From Corallococcus interemptor (GTDB lineage Bacteria > Myxococcota > Myxococcia > Myxococcales > Myxococcaceae), in contig NZ_RAWM01000022.1 of assembly GCF_003668875.1 (NCBI RefSeq), positions 27,578 to 91,577 of the forward strand: a stretch of 64,000 nucleotides of DNA, written 5' to 3'. Below the pieces are notes generated by a model. The model ran no database searches. It worked only from the letters and a program-made list of their open reading frames with translations, and was not told the DNA's origin. This document shows positions 9,641 to 17,670 of the stretch, one piece after another. The first letter of the stretch is position 1. Every line of letters begins with the position of its first letter. Made by a program: the position numbers and the translations under genes.

Positions 9641-11041
9641 TCAGCCCTTCACGTCCGGGGCCGACCCGGAGTCCGCGGCCTGCCGCGGCGGGCCCTGGCC
9701 GTCGTCCTTCGACGCGGGGACGCCGTCCCTGGGGCCCGCGCCGTCGCCGGTGCCCGGCGCGCTGCTCTTGAGGCGGGACATCCGCACGCGGTCGATGCGG
9801 GCGCCCTCCTTGGTGGCCACGACGAACTGCCAGCCGTTGTAGGTGAAGCGCTCGCCCACGTCCGGCAGGTGGCCCGCCAGCGACGACAGGTAGCCGCCCA
9901 GCGTGTCGAAGTCGCCCTCCGGCAGCGGGAAGCCGAAGAGCTTGGTGAACTGATCCACCTCCATGGCGGCGTCCACCAGCGAGGTGCCGTCGGCCATCTT
10001 CTCGACGAGCTTCTCCTCCACCTCGAACTCGTCGCCGATGTCGCCCACGATTTCGCGGAGGATGTCCTCCAGCGTGACGACGCCCATGAAGCCGCCGTAC
10101 TCGTCGACGACCATGGCCATGTGGATCTTCCGCTTCTGCATGTCGCGCAAGAGGTCGCCCACGGGCTTCATCCACGGCACGAAGTGGGCGGGGCGGATGA
10201 CGTCCTGCAGGACGATGAGCTCCGGGTGCTGGAGCAGCGGGATGAGGTCGCGCGCGTGCAGCACGCCGACGATGTGGTCCACGTCGTCCTTGTAGACCGG
10301 GATGCGCGAGTGGTTCTCCTCCGCCAGGATGCGCAGCACCTCGTCCGGCGGGGTGGTGATGTCCACGGAGATGACGTCCGTGCGGTTGACCATCACGTCG
10401 CGGCAGCGCTTGTCGGACAGCTCGAAGATGGAGCGGATGAGCTGCGGGGCGCTCTTGTCCACCTCGTTGCGCGCGGCCTGCGCGGCCAGCAGCTTCTCCA
10501 GCTCCTCCAGGGGCGGCGGCGGCGGCTCGAAGCGCAGGGTGCGGCCCATGGTGCGGGCGCCCAGGTTGAGCAGGCCCAGCATGATGCGCATGGGCGGGTA
10601 GAGCACCACCACCAGCAGGGACACCAGGCCCGACAGGCGCAGGGCCCAGCGCTCCGGGTTGCCGTTGGCCAGGCCGCGCAGCGTCACCTCCATGAGGCTG
10701 GCGAGCACGCCCACGAAGAGGGCGCCCGCGCACACCGTGGCGATGGGCACCCAGGCGGCCTCGGCGTACTGGCTGAAGTCCAGGAGGCGCGGCGGAACGA
10801 AGGCGCCAATGGCGGCGGCGAGGAAACCGGACAGCACCATGCCCAGGCGCAGGGCGGTGGCGGCGGGTTCGCGGTCCGTCTTGTGACGGAGCACCCGGCG
10901 GGCGGCGACACTCTTGCTCTCCTCCGCGAGCTCCTGGGCGCGCAGGTCGGACGTCCCGTACAGCGCGGACTCCGCGGCGGCGACCAGGGCCCTCATGAAG
11001 CAGAGGGCCAAGCAGGCGACCCAGAGGGTCCAGGTAGGCAT
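9641..11041 (-). CDS. CNNM/CorC-type membrane protein with paired CBS domains (hemolysin-like family)
   Basis: A 466-residue inner-membrane protein of the DUF21-CBS-CorC_HlyC family, which takes part in magnesium or cobalt homeostasis in several bacteria. Residues 1-195 carry about four membrane segments (DUF21), including a small-residue motif with [12 protein letters not shown]. Two CBS motifs follow (about 205-330, with [18 protein letters not shown] and [17 protein letters not shown]). A CorC_HlyC transporter-associated domain ends near 430, and the tail is hydrophilic and low-complexity. The length is normal. It converges on the LEA lipoprotein with a 33-base gap that contains a GCTCCCTGG direct repeat. 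Confidence 0.9.
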   Translation of the reverse strand: MPTWTLWVACLALCFMRALVAAAESALYGTSDLRAQELAEESKSVAARRVLRHKTDREPAATALRLGMVLSGFLAAAIGAFVPPRLLDFSQYAEAAWVPIATVCAGALFVGVLASLMEVTLRGLANGNPERWALRLSGLVSLLVVVLYPPMRIMLGLLNLGARTMGRTLRFEPPPPPLEELEKLLAAQAARNEVDKSAPQLIRSIFELSDKRCRDVMVNRTDVISVDITTPPDEVLRILAEENHSRIPVYKDDVDHIVGVLHARDLIPLLQHPELIVLQDVIRPAHFVPWMKPVGDLLRDMQKRKIHMAMVVDEYGGFMGVVTLEDILREIVGDIGDEFEVEEKLVEKMADGTSLVDAAMEVDQFTKLFGFPLPEGDFDTLGGYLSSLAGHLPDVGERFTYNGWQFVVATKEGARIDRVRMSRLKSSAPGTGDGAGPRDGVPASKDDGQGPPRQAADSGSAPDVKG

Positions 11042-11096
11042 AGGGGGAGGTTCTTATCCCGTGCTAGAGGGGCATACCACCCTGGCGGGAGGCACC

Positions 11097-11897
11097 ATGC
11101 GGGGACGTCGGATGTACGTCATTGGCGGACTGCTGGGCGCGCTGGCGGCGCCCCCGGCGGCCCTGGCCTGGCCGGTGGACCAGGCCCTGACGTTGGAGCC
11201 CGGCAAGGAGACCTTCCAGAAGCTCGCGGCGGTGGACTGGGCGGAGTCGGACGCGCCCGGCGTGGTGACGGCGGAGGCGCTGTCCCAGAGCGGCGAGCTG
11301 CTGCTGACGCCCCACGCCACCGGCATCGCGCGGGTGCTCTTGTATGCCGAAGGGCGCTTTGCCGTATGGCGGGTGATGGTGGGGCCCATCGAATCGCAGG
11401 ATTCCGGGGCACAGCTCGCGGCGGCGAAGAAGGCGTGCCCGGACCTGAAGGCCACGGAGGGCGCGGAGCGCAGCCTCTCGGTGACGGTGAACGACACCGC
11501 GTGCCGGCTGGCGCTGCGCACGTACTTCAAGACGCACGCGTACCTGGCGAAGGAGCTGGAGGTGACGTTCGCGGTGCCGCAGCTCCAGGCCCAGCTGGAG
11601 GACTTCACGGCCGGAATGCCGCCCGGGCTGACGGTGCGCTACAGCGGCGCGGGGCTGGTGCTGTCCGGGAAGACGGACCCCGAGGGGCACCGCAAGGCGC
11701 TGTGGGAGCTGTTCAACCGCTCCGTGGGCCGCGTGCCGCTGGAGGACCGCACGGAGGTGGAGGCGCCGCCGAAGCAGGTGGACCCCGCGGCGCAGGAGGC
11801 ACTGGATGCGACGGTGTCGGACGTCGTGCCGGACGCCGGGGTTCCGGATGCCGGGGCGCCGGTGAAGCGCAAGGCGGGGGCGAAGAAGCCGCGCTGA
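11097..11897 (+). CDS. Exported protein with secretin/pilus N-terminal-like (PF13629-like) domain
   Basis: A 266-residue protein with a cleavable signal peptide. Residues about 30-100 (starting LTLEPGKETFQKL, ending FAVWRVMVG) follow the pattern of the small beta domain at the N-terminus of CpaC/RcpA-type secretins. The middle has two Cys (DTACRL and the preceding KKACPDL), and the part around 180-220 resembles a BON-like fold. The C-terminus is a PDAG-type Pro/Asp-rich and basic tail. No secretin pore domain is present, so it is not itself a secretin. Strong GGGAGG sits before the ATG. Function unknown. Confidence 0.6.
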   Translation: MRGRRMYVIGGLLGALAAPPAALAWPVDQALTLEPGKETFQKLAAVDWAESDAPGVVTAEALSQSGELLLTPHATGIARVLLYAEGRFAVWRVMVGPIESQDSGAQLAAAKKACPDLKATEGAERSLSVTVNDTACRLALRTYFKTHAYLAKELEVTFAVPQLQAQLEDFTAGMPPGLTVRYSGAGLVLSGKTDPEGHRKALWELFNRSVGRVPLEDRTEVEAPPKQVDPAAQEALDATVSDVVPDAGVPDAGAPVKRKAGAKKPR

Positions 11898-11950
11898 GCG
11901 CGCCGGAGGGCGTCTGCTTGCGGTATGACCGTGGGTGGAGGTCCGACGGA

Positions 11951-12952
11951 ATGACGAACGGAGTGAAGCGCGCGGGGCTCGCGCTGGTGCTGGCGCTGAC
12001 GGTGGGGCCGGGGGCCGCGTGGGCGCAGGCGGATGATGACGGTTCGGCGGTGGTGGTGGACCTGCCGGAGATGGACCGGGGCTGCCCGGTGAAGCCGGAG
12101 TTCCTGCCGATGACGCCCATGGGGCAGGTGGGCATCGACCGGCTGGGCTGGCTGGTGCACCAGGCCATCATCCCGTCCTCGAAGGACAAGTTCTTCCAGG
12201 CGGGGGCGCGCAGCCGCTCCGGGGTGAAGCCGGTGCCCATGGACCAGGCGAAGAAGCTGGGCGCGCTGGACACGGCGAAGGCGCCCATCTGGGTGTTCGG
12301 CAAGGAGAAGTCGAAGGCGTGCAAGGGGACGCCCATCGCGTACTGGGCGGTGCGGATGGGGACGGACGAGGACCGCCAGACGTACCTGATGGCGGAGCTG
12401 GCCACGGAGTGTGAAGTGCTGCCGCCCGGGAGGCTCGCGGGCACGCCCATCGCGCTGAGGCAGAAGGACGAGCCCACGGGGTGCGTGCTGCGCCGGCCCA
12501 ACCGGAACCTGACGGGCAAGGAGACGGACGGCATTCCCCCGGACTACGCGGAGCACATCCCGCCGCAGGACTGCGCGTCGCCGGGGTGCGCGCGGCTGTG
12601 GGAGTACTTCGGCGTGACGGGCGACGAGGGCGAAGGCGCGTTCGACCTGACGGTGTCCTATCTGCACAGGAACGGCAGCAACCCGTGCAACTGGGCGACG
12701 GACGACCTGTCCATGTTGTTCGTGCGGGGGCGGGAGAGCACGGCGCTGACGCCGCTCAAGCCAGGAGGCCAGCTCTTCGGAGGGCTCTGGGACTTCAGTG
12801 GTCCGCGCTTCATCCTGAGCCGGGAAATGGGCGTGCTCTACGCCTACGACTACCAGAAGCTGAAGGCCGCGCCGAAGGCCGTCCGCTACGGAAGTCCCAC
12901 GGAAGAGGACCTCATCCACGCGAAGCGCACGCTGTCGCCGTGCAAGAAGTAG
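11951..12952 (+). CDS. Secreted protein of unknown function, 333 aa
   Basis: A signal peptide (about residues 1-25, ending AWAQ) leads a 308-residue mature protein with several conserved-looking Cys and many Trp and Tyr residues. I recognise no catalytic motif. GGAGG lies nine bases before the ATG at 11951. It follows the previous exported protein in the same direction by 53 bases and ends shortly before a strong terminator, so the two probably form a unit. Confidence 0.65.
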   Translation: MTNGVKRAGLALVLALTVGPGAAWAQADDDGSAVVVDLPEMDRGCPVKPEFLPMTPMGQVGIDRLGWLVHQAIIPSSKDKFFQAGARSRSGVKPVPMDQAKKLGALDTAKAPIWVFGKEKSKACKGTPIAYWAVRMGTDEDRQTYLMAELATECEVLPPGRLAGTPIALRQKDEPTGCVLRRPNRNLTGKETDGIPPDYAEHIPPQDCASPGCARLWEYFGVTGDEGEGAFDLTVSYLHRNGSNPCNWATDDLSMLFVRGRESTALTPLKPGGQLFGGLWDFSGPRFILSREMGVLYAYDYQKLKAAPKAVRYGSPTEEDLIHAKRTLSPCKK

Positions 12953-12976
12953 CCGCGCTCAGGCTGTGAAGCCAAG

Positions 12977-13012
12977 GCCCCTGGACGCTGCTGTCAGCCT
13001 CCAGGGGCTTTT
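12977..13012 (+). terminator. Rho-independent terminator
   Basis: GCCCCTGGA and TCCAGGGGC form a perfect 9-bp stem around a 14-base loop and are followed by TTTT, 25 bases after the stop at 12952. It ends the 11097-12952 transcript. Confidence 0.85.
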
Positions 13013-13040
13013 CGCTCTACGGGGCGTACCGGTCGAACCG

Positions 13041-13063
13041 AAAAGTCTCACCGCTGGTGAGAC
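13041..13063 (-). terminator. Rho-independent terminator for the aat/glycosyltransferase unit
   Basis: On the minus strand GTCTCACC-AGC-GGTGAGAC forms a perfect 8-bp stem with a 3-base loop, directly followed by TTTT. It lies 70 bases beyond the stop at 13134. Confidence 0.8.
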
Positions 13064-13133
13064 ACAGGTTGTTGGACCTCATCCTCGAGAAGTCAGGGGT
13101 CCAGGCTCGATACGAGCTTCAGCTGCAGTCCGG

Positions 13134-14057
13134 TTAGTGCGCGCTGGAGCCGTGGTACGTCTTGCGCAGCTTCAGGGTCGGCACGTCCACCGTGCCGTCC
13201 TTGTTGTCCGTGCAGTACCAGAATGAACCGTGCGGGGCCTGGACCGCGCCCTTCTGCGTGCGCGTCAGGCCGTTGTAGACCGAGCCCGCGATGAGGTAGC
13301 GGAACACCTGCGGCGCCGTCGCGCTCACCAGTTCGTTGTTCTGCTGCATCTCCTTCCACACCACGCAGTACTGCTTCAGCGCCGCCCAGGCGCCCTTGGC
13401 GTAGCGCGGGCTCCCCAGCATCCACACCTCCAGCTGGGGACACATCTCCGCTTCACCGTCGTCCGCCGCGCCGTAGTGCATCGCCTCGCAGACCTCGTCC
13501 GCGCGGCTGTCGTTGAGCGTCACGTCGCCCTGCGCCTGCCACCCCGCGAGCCGGGAGAACTGGAAGCGGCGGATGGACAGCGCGTCATCCCGCGTCAGCG
13601 ACGGTGCCATGAAGGCCGTGGGCTCCGGCAGGGCGAACGTGCCGCCACCGTGCGGCCCCACGCCCGCGTCCAGCACGTAGCCTCCCCACGTGTACATGAG
13701 GAACAACGACCACGCGTCCTTCACGAAGGCCCGGTACGACGTGGGCGTCCCATTCGCCAGGCCCCAGTCCAGGATGTCCTTCATCGCCGCGACAGCCCAG
13801 TCGTCCGACTCCTGGTACCAGTAGTACCAGCGATACGACTTCGTCCCCGCCGTCTTCAGGAACGCCTGCATGCCTCGCACGGTGACGTTCTTGTGCGCGG
13901 CGAAGTCCCGCTCGTACGTGGCGACCTGCGCGTCCAGGCACCAGAAATAGATTTTGACGCTCTGGCCCGCACAGCGGGTCGCCAGGGCCTTGGCCCCGTT
14001 GATGTCTCGGTTGCGGTCCGCCGGAGGAGGGCCAATCCAGGTGTAGTGGACGTCCAT
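13134..14057 (-). CDS. Putative GT-A glycosyltransferase of the toxin/DXD (TcdA/TcdB-like) superfamily, degenerate DXD
   Basis: A 307-residue cytosolic-looking protein with no signal peptide. The start HYTWIGPP (residues 4-11) matches the opening strand of sugar-transferase toxins and OCH1/GT32-type enzymes. The segment AFVKDAWSLFLMYTWGGYVLDAG (two parts, about 110-132) follows their D..R/W...L...GG.Y.D pattern. The metal-binding DXD should fall at 130-132, but the sequence reads D-A-G, so the second acid is missing. A late WYCT/DNKDG tail could supply a ligand. It lies 10 bases after aat on the same strand and is probably co-transcribed with it. The superfamily call is inference from motifs. 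It could be inactive or use a different cation mode. Confidence 0.5.
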   Translation of the reverse strand: MDVHYTWIGPPPADRNRDINGAKALATRCAGQSVKIYFWCLDAQVATYERDFAAHKNVTVRGMQAFLKTAGTKSYRWYYWYQESDDWAVAAMKDILDWGLANGTPTSYRAFVKDAWSLFLMYTWGGYVLDAGVGPHGGGTFALPEPTAFMAPSLTRDDALSIRRFQFSRLAGWQAQGDVTLNDSRADEVCEAMHYGAADDGEAEMCPQLEVWMLGSPRYAKGAWAALKQYCVVWKEMQQNNELVSATAPQVFRYLIAGSVYNGLTRTQKGAVQAPHGSFWYCTDNKDGTVDVPTLKLRKTYHGSSAH

Positions 14058-14067
14058 CCGTTGAAGA

Positions 14068-14754
14068 CTACTCCGTCCACCGCCCCCGCCTCGTGGGTTC
14101 CTTCAACGCCTCATCCAGCGCCGCCAGGAACCGCTTGCGCGGCCAGGACTCCGCGCCGAAGCGCTCCAGGTGCTCCGTCTCCACCTGGCAGTCGATGAGC
14201 TGGAACCCCCAGCCCTTGAAGCGCTCCACCGCCGTGGCGAACGCCACCTTCGACGCGTCCGGCGCCAGCGCGAACATGCTCTCCCCGAAGTACGCCGCGC
14301 CCAGCGACACGCCATACAACCCACCCACCAGCACCTCGCCGTCCCACGCCTCCACGGAATGCGCCAGCCCCAGCTCGTGCAGCCGGATGTATGCCTGTTT
14401 CATCGCATCCGTGATCCACGTCCCGTCCTGCCCGGGCCGGTGCACGCGCGAGCACGCGTCGATGACCTTCGCGAACACGGTGTCGTAGCGCACCGTGTAC
14501 GTGCCCCGGTTCATCACCTTGCGCAGCGAACGCCCGACGTGAATCTTGTCCGGTTCCAGCACGAAGCGCGGGTCGGGCGAGTGCCACAGGATGGGCTGCC
14601 CCTCGCTGTACCAGGGGAAGATGCCCTGCGAGTACGCGGCCACCAGCCGCTCCGGCCGCAGGTCGCCGCCCACCGCGAGCAGGCCGCTCTTGTCCGCCTT
14701 GGAGGGCGGGGGGAACAGCTCCGGCTCGTCGTCACTCAGCAGGTAGATGGGCAC
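14068..14754 (-). CDS. aat: Leucyl/phenylalanyl-tRNA--protein transferase
   Basis: Cytoplasmic enzyme that transfers Leu or Phe from tRNA to N-terminal Arg/Lys of proteins, marking them for ClpS/ClpAP degradation. The 228-residue product carries the family hallmarks: GLLAVGGDL near residue 24, AYSQGIFPWY, LWHSPDPRFVL, the GTWITDAM segment, and the C-terminal GWGFQLIDCQVETEHLERFGA. The length is normal. It lies upstream of the glycosyltransferase-like gene by 10 bases and ends the divergence from the LEA lipoprotein region. Confidence 0.95.
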   Translation of the reverse strand: MPIYLLSDDEPELFPPPSKADKSGLLAVGGDLRPERLVAAYSQGIFPWYSEGQPILWHSPDPRFVLEPDKIHVGRSLRKVMNRGTYTVRYDTVFAKVIDACSRVHRPGQDGTWITDAMKQAYIRLHELGLAHSVEAWDGEVLVGGLYGVSLGAAYFGESMFALAPDASKVAFATAVERFKGWGFQLIDCQVETEHLERFGAESWPRKRFLAALDEALKEPTRRGRWTE

Positions 14755-14768
14755 GCGTGCGCCCCATT

Positions 14769-15611
14769 CTAGCGGCTCACGTTGAGCTTCACGTCACCCT
14801 TGAGGAAGTAGGGGACCTGCAACAGGGGGCCCTTCAGCTCGCCCTTCACGCTGTAGGGCAGCACGCCCTTGCCGATGAGCGCCTTGACGCCCGGGCCAAA
14901 GGACTGGGCCGTCACCGCGACCTCCACCGGGTACACGCCCGTGGCGGACGCATCCACCGAGTCCGCCTGCGCCGTGGTGCCCTCCTCCAGCGGCTTGTCC
15001 GCGATGGAGACCTGGTAGCTCAGCGAGTCCAGCCGCAGCGGGAACGGGTTGGGGTTTCGCACACCCAGCCGCAGGTTGATCTGCACCTCCTCCGGCGAAT
15101 AGCGGGCGGCGTCCAGGCTCTCCACGATGACCTCCGGCAGCCGGGGTACGCGCACGGCGCGGCTGGCGGCGAAGGGGAGGACGTCCTCGCTCTCGCCGGA
15201 GCGCACCACCAGGGTGCCTCGCAGCGCGATGAGCACCGTGCCGCCCTGGGCGCTCAGGCGGGCCAGGTCCTCCGGGCTCTTCACGTAGGCGGACTTCTCC
15301 TCGATGGAGAAGTCCGCGGGCGTGCCGGGGGCGATGGGCACGCCCAGCTGCGCGGAGCCCTTCTTCACCACCTGCCCGTCGGCGACGAGCTCGTAGTCGG
15401 CGCGCTCCACGACGCCGGTGGCGGTGCCGGTGATTTGTCCGGTGTAGCGCACGGCGGCGTCGGTGAGCCCCTGGGAGACGACGGTGGTCTCCTGGGCCGT
15501 CAGGGCGGGGGGCCCGCCGGAGCGGACCGGGGCGGAGGCACACCCGGAGTTGAGGGCGAACAGCGCGGACACCAGGGCCATCAGGCAGGTCGAGCGATTC
15601 ACAAAGGACAT
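14769..15611 (-). CDS. LEA14/WHy-domain lipoprotein, 280 aa
   Basis: Lipoprotein with an SGC lipobox near residue 24 and two beta regions. The C-terminal one has a clear WHy pattern (LRLGVRNPNPFPLRLDSLSY). The frame is open to 15665, but the ATG at 15611 gives a normal signal peptide, so I use it. It lies 14 bases upstream of aat on the same strand and may head that operon. Only 56 bases separate it from the divergent HExxH gene. Function unknown; fold shared with the product at 9119-9607. Confidence 0.75.
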   Translation of the reverse strand: MSFVNRSTCLMALVSALFALNSGCASAPVRSGGPPALTAQETTVVSQGLTDAAVRYTGQITGTATGVVERADYELVADGQVVKKGSAQLGVPIAPGTPADFSIEEKSAYVKSPEDLARLSAQGGTVLIALRGTLVVRSGESEDVLPFAASRAVRVPRLPEVIVESLDAARYSPEEVQINLRLGVRNPNPFPLRLDSLSYQVSIADKPLEEGTTAQADSVDASATGVYPVEVAVTAQSFGPGVKALIGKGVLPYSVKGELKGPLLQVPYFLKGDVKLNVSR

Positions 15612-15667
15612 TCTGGAGAGGCCAGGGGCTCGGCCCAAGGGGATTTCCGCTAGACTGTCCACCAACC

Positions 15668-16312
15668 GTGGCTCCCCGACGTCCCAACTTCAACCGGACC
15701 CTGCGCTCCCTCATCCGGGACATCGCCGCGCGCATGCCCGAGTTCAGCCACGTGAAGGTGGGCCGCATCCTCGTCGTCGCCGGAGAGGCCCGCCGGGCGT
15801 CTCGAGGCACGGTGAAGCCCCTGTGCTTCAAGGGGGGCAAGAGCATCGACAAGGCGGGGCGCCGCAAGCCGGTGGTGCGCATCCGGGGCCGCCGCATCCT
15901 GTACTGCATCACGCTGCGCCCGCTCTTCTTCCGGGGCTCCACCGCGAAGTCGCGGCTGGAGACGCTGATGCATGAGCTCTTCCACATCTCGCTGCGCTTC
16001 GACGGCACGCTGCACGCGGGCCGCCGCCACGCGAAGCTGGGCGCGGAGTTCGGGCGCCGCCTGCGGCCGCTGGTGCGCCGCTACCTGAAGCTGTGCCCGG
16101 AGGCGCTGCTCACGGACCTGGCCTACACGGGCGAGGTGCGGGTGCTCCAGTGGCTGGAGCGTCCGGGCCCGGCCTACCACCCGCGCGCGTCGCACCGCCG
16201 CGTGCGCAAGGTCTACACGGAGGAACAGCTCTACTCCGGAGTGGCCCGCATGGTGACGCCGCGTCCACGCGTGGCCCGAGAGGCCCAGGTGCGCGACGAC
16301 AAGGTGCACTGA
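15668..16312 (+). CDS. Putative zinc metallopeptidase (HExxH), 214 aa
   Basis: A very basic protein without a signal peptide. LMHELFH gives the zinc motif with His102, Glu103 and His106. It sits on a predicted helix after LETL, as in small metallopeptidases of unknown target. A third ligand could come from later His residues (HAGRRHAK, about 114-121), but this is not certain. Many Arg/Lys residues and a C-terminal basic tail suggest nucleic-acid or membrane association. Start is GTG at 15668. The hemerythrin gene follows 11 bases later, so the two may be co-transcribed. Confidence 0.6.
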   Translation: MAPRRPNFNRTLRSLIRDIAARMPEFSHVKVGRILVVAGEARRASRGTVKPLCFKGGKSIDKAGRRKPVVRIRGRRILYCITLRPLFFRGSTAKSRLETLMHELFHISLRFDGTLHAGRRHAKLGAEFGRRLRPLVRRYLKLCPEALLTDLAYTGEVRVLQWLERPGPAYHPRASHRRVRKVYTEEQLYSGVARMVTPRPRVAREAQVRDDKVH

Positions 16313-16323
16313 AGGGGCTTTCG

Positions 16324-16818
16324 ATGTCCGGCCCCACCGACTTCGTCAGCCTGGGAGCGCTCCACCGCGATCTGGAGGAGCTGTTCCTCCAGCACCAGGA
16401 AGCGCTGATGGGCATGGACCTGCCCGTCGCGCGCGAACGGCTGACCCGGTATCGCGAGGAATTGACGCGGCACCTGGAGGCGGAGGAGGCGCTGCTGCTC
16501 CCGGAGCTGCCGCGCGCCGGGAGGATACGAGGCGCCGCGCCGGAGCTCTTCACCGGCGAGCACCAGCGCATGCGGGAGCTGCTGGCGAAGTGTCAGGACG
16601 CGGTGGACGCGCTGGACGCGAGCGCACCGGACTACCGCCGCGCGGTGCTGCGCGTGTTCGACATGGAGAGCACGTTCAAGCACCTGGAGCACCACCACTC
16701 CCTGCGCGAGGAGACGTACCTGTTCCCCGCGCTGGATGGAGTGCTGAGCGAGGACGAGCGGAGGGCCCTGCTGGCCGCGTTCCTGGAGCGCACGGCCCCT
16801 ACTTCTCCGGGGGCGTGA
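16324..16818 (+). CDS. Hemerythrin-like (HHE) domain protein, cytoplasmic
   Basis: A 164-residue four-helix protein with the His/Glu pattern of bacterial hemerythrins: H in LGALHRDLEELF, HLEAEEALLLPEL, EHQRMRELL, and HLEHHHSLREETYLFPAL. These would bind a di-iron site for oxygen, nitric oxide or redox sensing. No signal peptide. It lies 11 bases after the HExxH gene. Its last 20 bases overlap the end of the convergent Tat-exported hemerythrin gene. Confidence 0.8.
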   Translation: MSGPTDFVSLGALHRDLEELFLQHQEALMGMDLPVARERLTRYREELTRHLEAEEALLLPELPRAGRIRGAAPELFTGEHQRMRELLAKCQDAVDALDASAPDYRRAVLRVFDMESTFKHLEHHHSLREETYLFPALDGVLSEDERRALLAAFLERTAPTSPGA

Positions 16819-17485
16819 ACCGGGAGAGGTCGTGGATGTCGAGCGCGCGCTCCAATTGATCCACCTCCTTGAGCGCGTTCTCGAAACCGTCCTTCCCCAG
16901 CACCTTGTGTTCCTGCTCCTCGAAGCGCTCGCCGAGCTCGCCGAATTGCTTCTCATTGAAGAGCTCGCGGAACGCGGGGAACAGCACCGTGTCCTCGCGC
17001 GCGGCGTGCGGCCGGTACATGCGGGTGAACTGCGTGAGCTGTCGCGCGGTCGCGGCCCTGGGCTGGGGTTGGGTGAGTGCGTCGCGGCCTGAGGTCGCGG
17101 CGAGGATGGACTCGGTGAGCTTGCGCCCGGCGGCGTGTTGCTGGAGCAGCACCTGCACGAGCTCCTTCTGCTGGCCTGCCTTCACCATCCGGGGGAACAC
17201 CTCTGTCTCCTCCGTCTTCTCGTGGTAGCCCTCGCCAAAGCGGCGCATGAGCCGGGTGGCCTGGGCGAGCACCTCCACGGGGGCCTTCTCTTCAGGCATG
17301 CCGAGGCGACGGGCGATCTCCTCGTACACGAGGAGCGTGCGGCGGATGATGCCGTGCTCGCGCATCAGGTCCTCGGTGGCGTTCACCTCCGCGGGCTTGT
17401 TCCTGGGCGCGGCGGCGACGGCATCTCCCACGCCCAGCAGGACGACCGTGGACAGGAAGCGGCGACGGCTGGATGCGTCGTTCAT
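16799..17485 (-). CDS. Tat-exported hemerythrin-like protein
   Basis: A 228-residue protein with a twin-arginine leader (SSRRRFLSTVVLLG). A hemerythrin-type domain follows, with His/Glu motifs in LMREHGIIRR, YHEKTEETEVFPRM, QQHAAGRKL, and YRPHAAREDTVLFPAF. Tat export suggests that the di-iron site is loaded before transport to the periplasm. The ATG at 17485 has AGAGG at eight bases; an ATG at 17491 is only two bases from it. The 3' end overlaps the other hemerythrin gene tail-to-tail by 20 bases. A perfect palindrome lies about 40 bases upstream and may be its operator. Confidence 0.8.
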   Translation of the reverse strand: MNDASSRRRFLSTVVLLGVGDAVAAAPRNKPAEVNATEDLMREHGIIRRTLLVYEEIARRLGMPEEKAPVEVLAQATRLMRRFGEGYHEKTEETEVFPRMVKAGQQKELVQVLLQQHAAGRKLTESILAATSGRDALTQPQPRAATARQLTQFTRMYRPHAAREDTVLFPAFRELFNEKQFGELGERFEEQEHKVLGKDGFENALKEVDQLERALDIHDLSRFTPPEK

Positions 17486-17524
17486 GGACATGGCCTCTGT
17501 ATGAATCGCGGACTCGCCGGCCGG

Positions 17525-17547
17525 ACCTGTCCGGCAGTCGGACAGGT
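17525..17547. promoter_or_regulatory. Perfect inverted repeat, candidate operator
   Basis: ACCTGTCCG-N5-CGGACAGGT is a perfect 9-5-9 repeat in the divergent region between the Tat hemerythrin gene and the metalloprotease lipoprotein gene. The position and 14-base centre spacing fit a dimeric repressor or activator site. A transcript hairpin is also possible, but no T-run follows. Confidence 0.5.
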
Positions 17548-17670
17548 TTGCGCGGAGCGAGGCGGGTAGGGCGGGCGGGCAGGGGGGCCGTCGCCCTCCT
17601 GGCTCTGCCTGCGTTTGGAGTGTGCGTGGTGTCTTCTCGCTCGCGTTGATTCGAACGAGGTTTCCTCCTG

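Noticed and set aside
9869..12952. A very long open frame on the plus strand covering the whole CNNM gene in antisense
   Set aside because: Only the last 333 codons (from 11951) have a signal peptide and ribosome-binding site. The rest is the antisense of a conserved gene, open because of high G+C.
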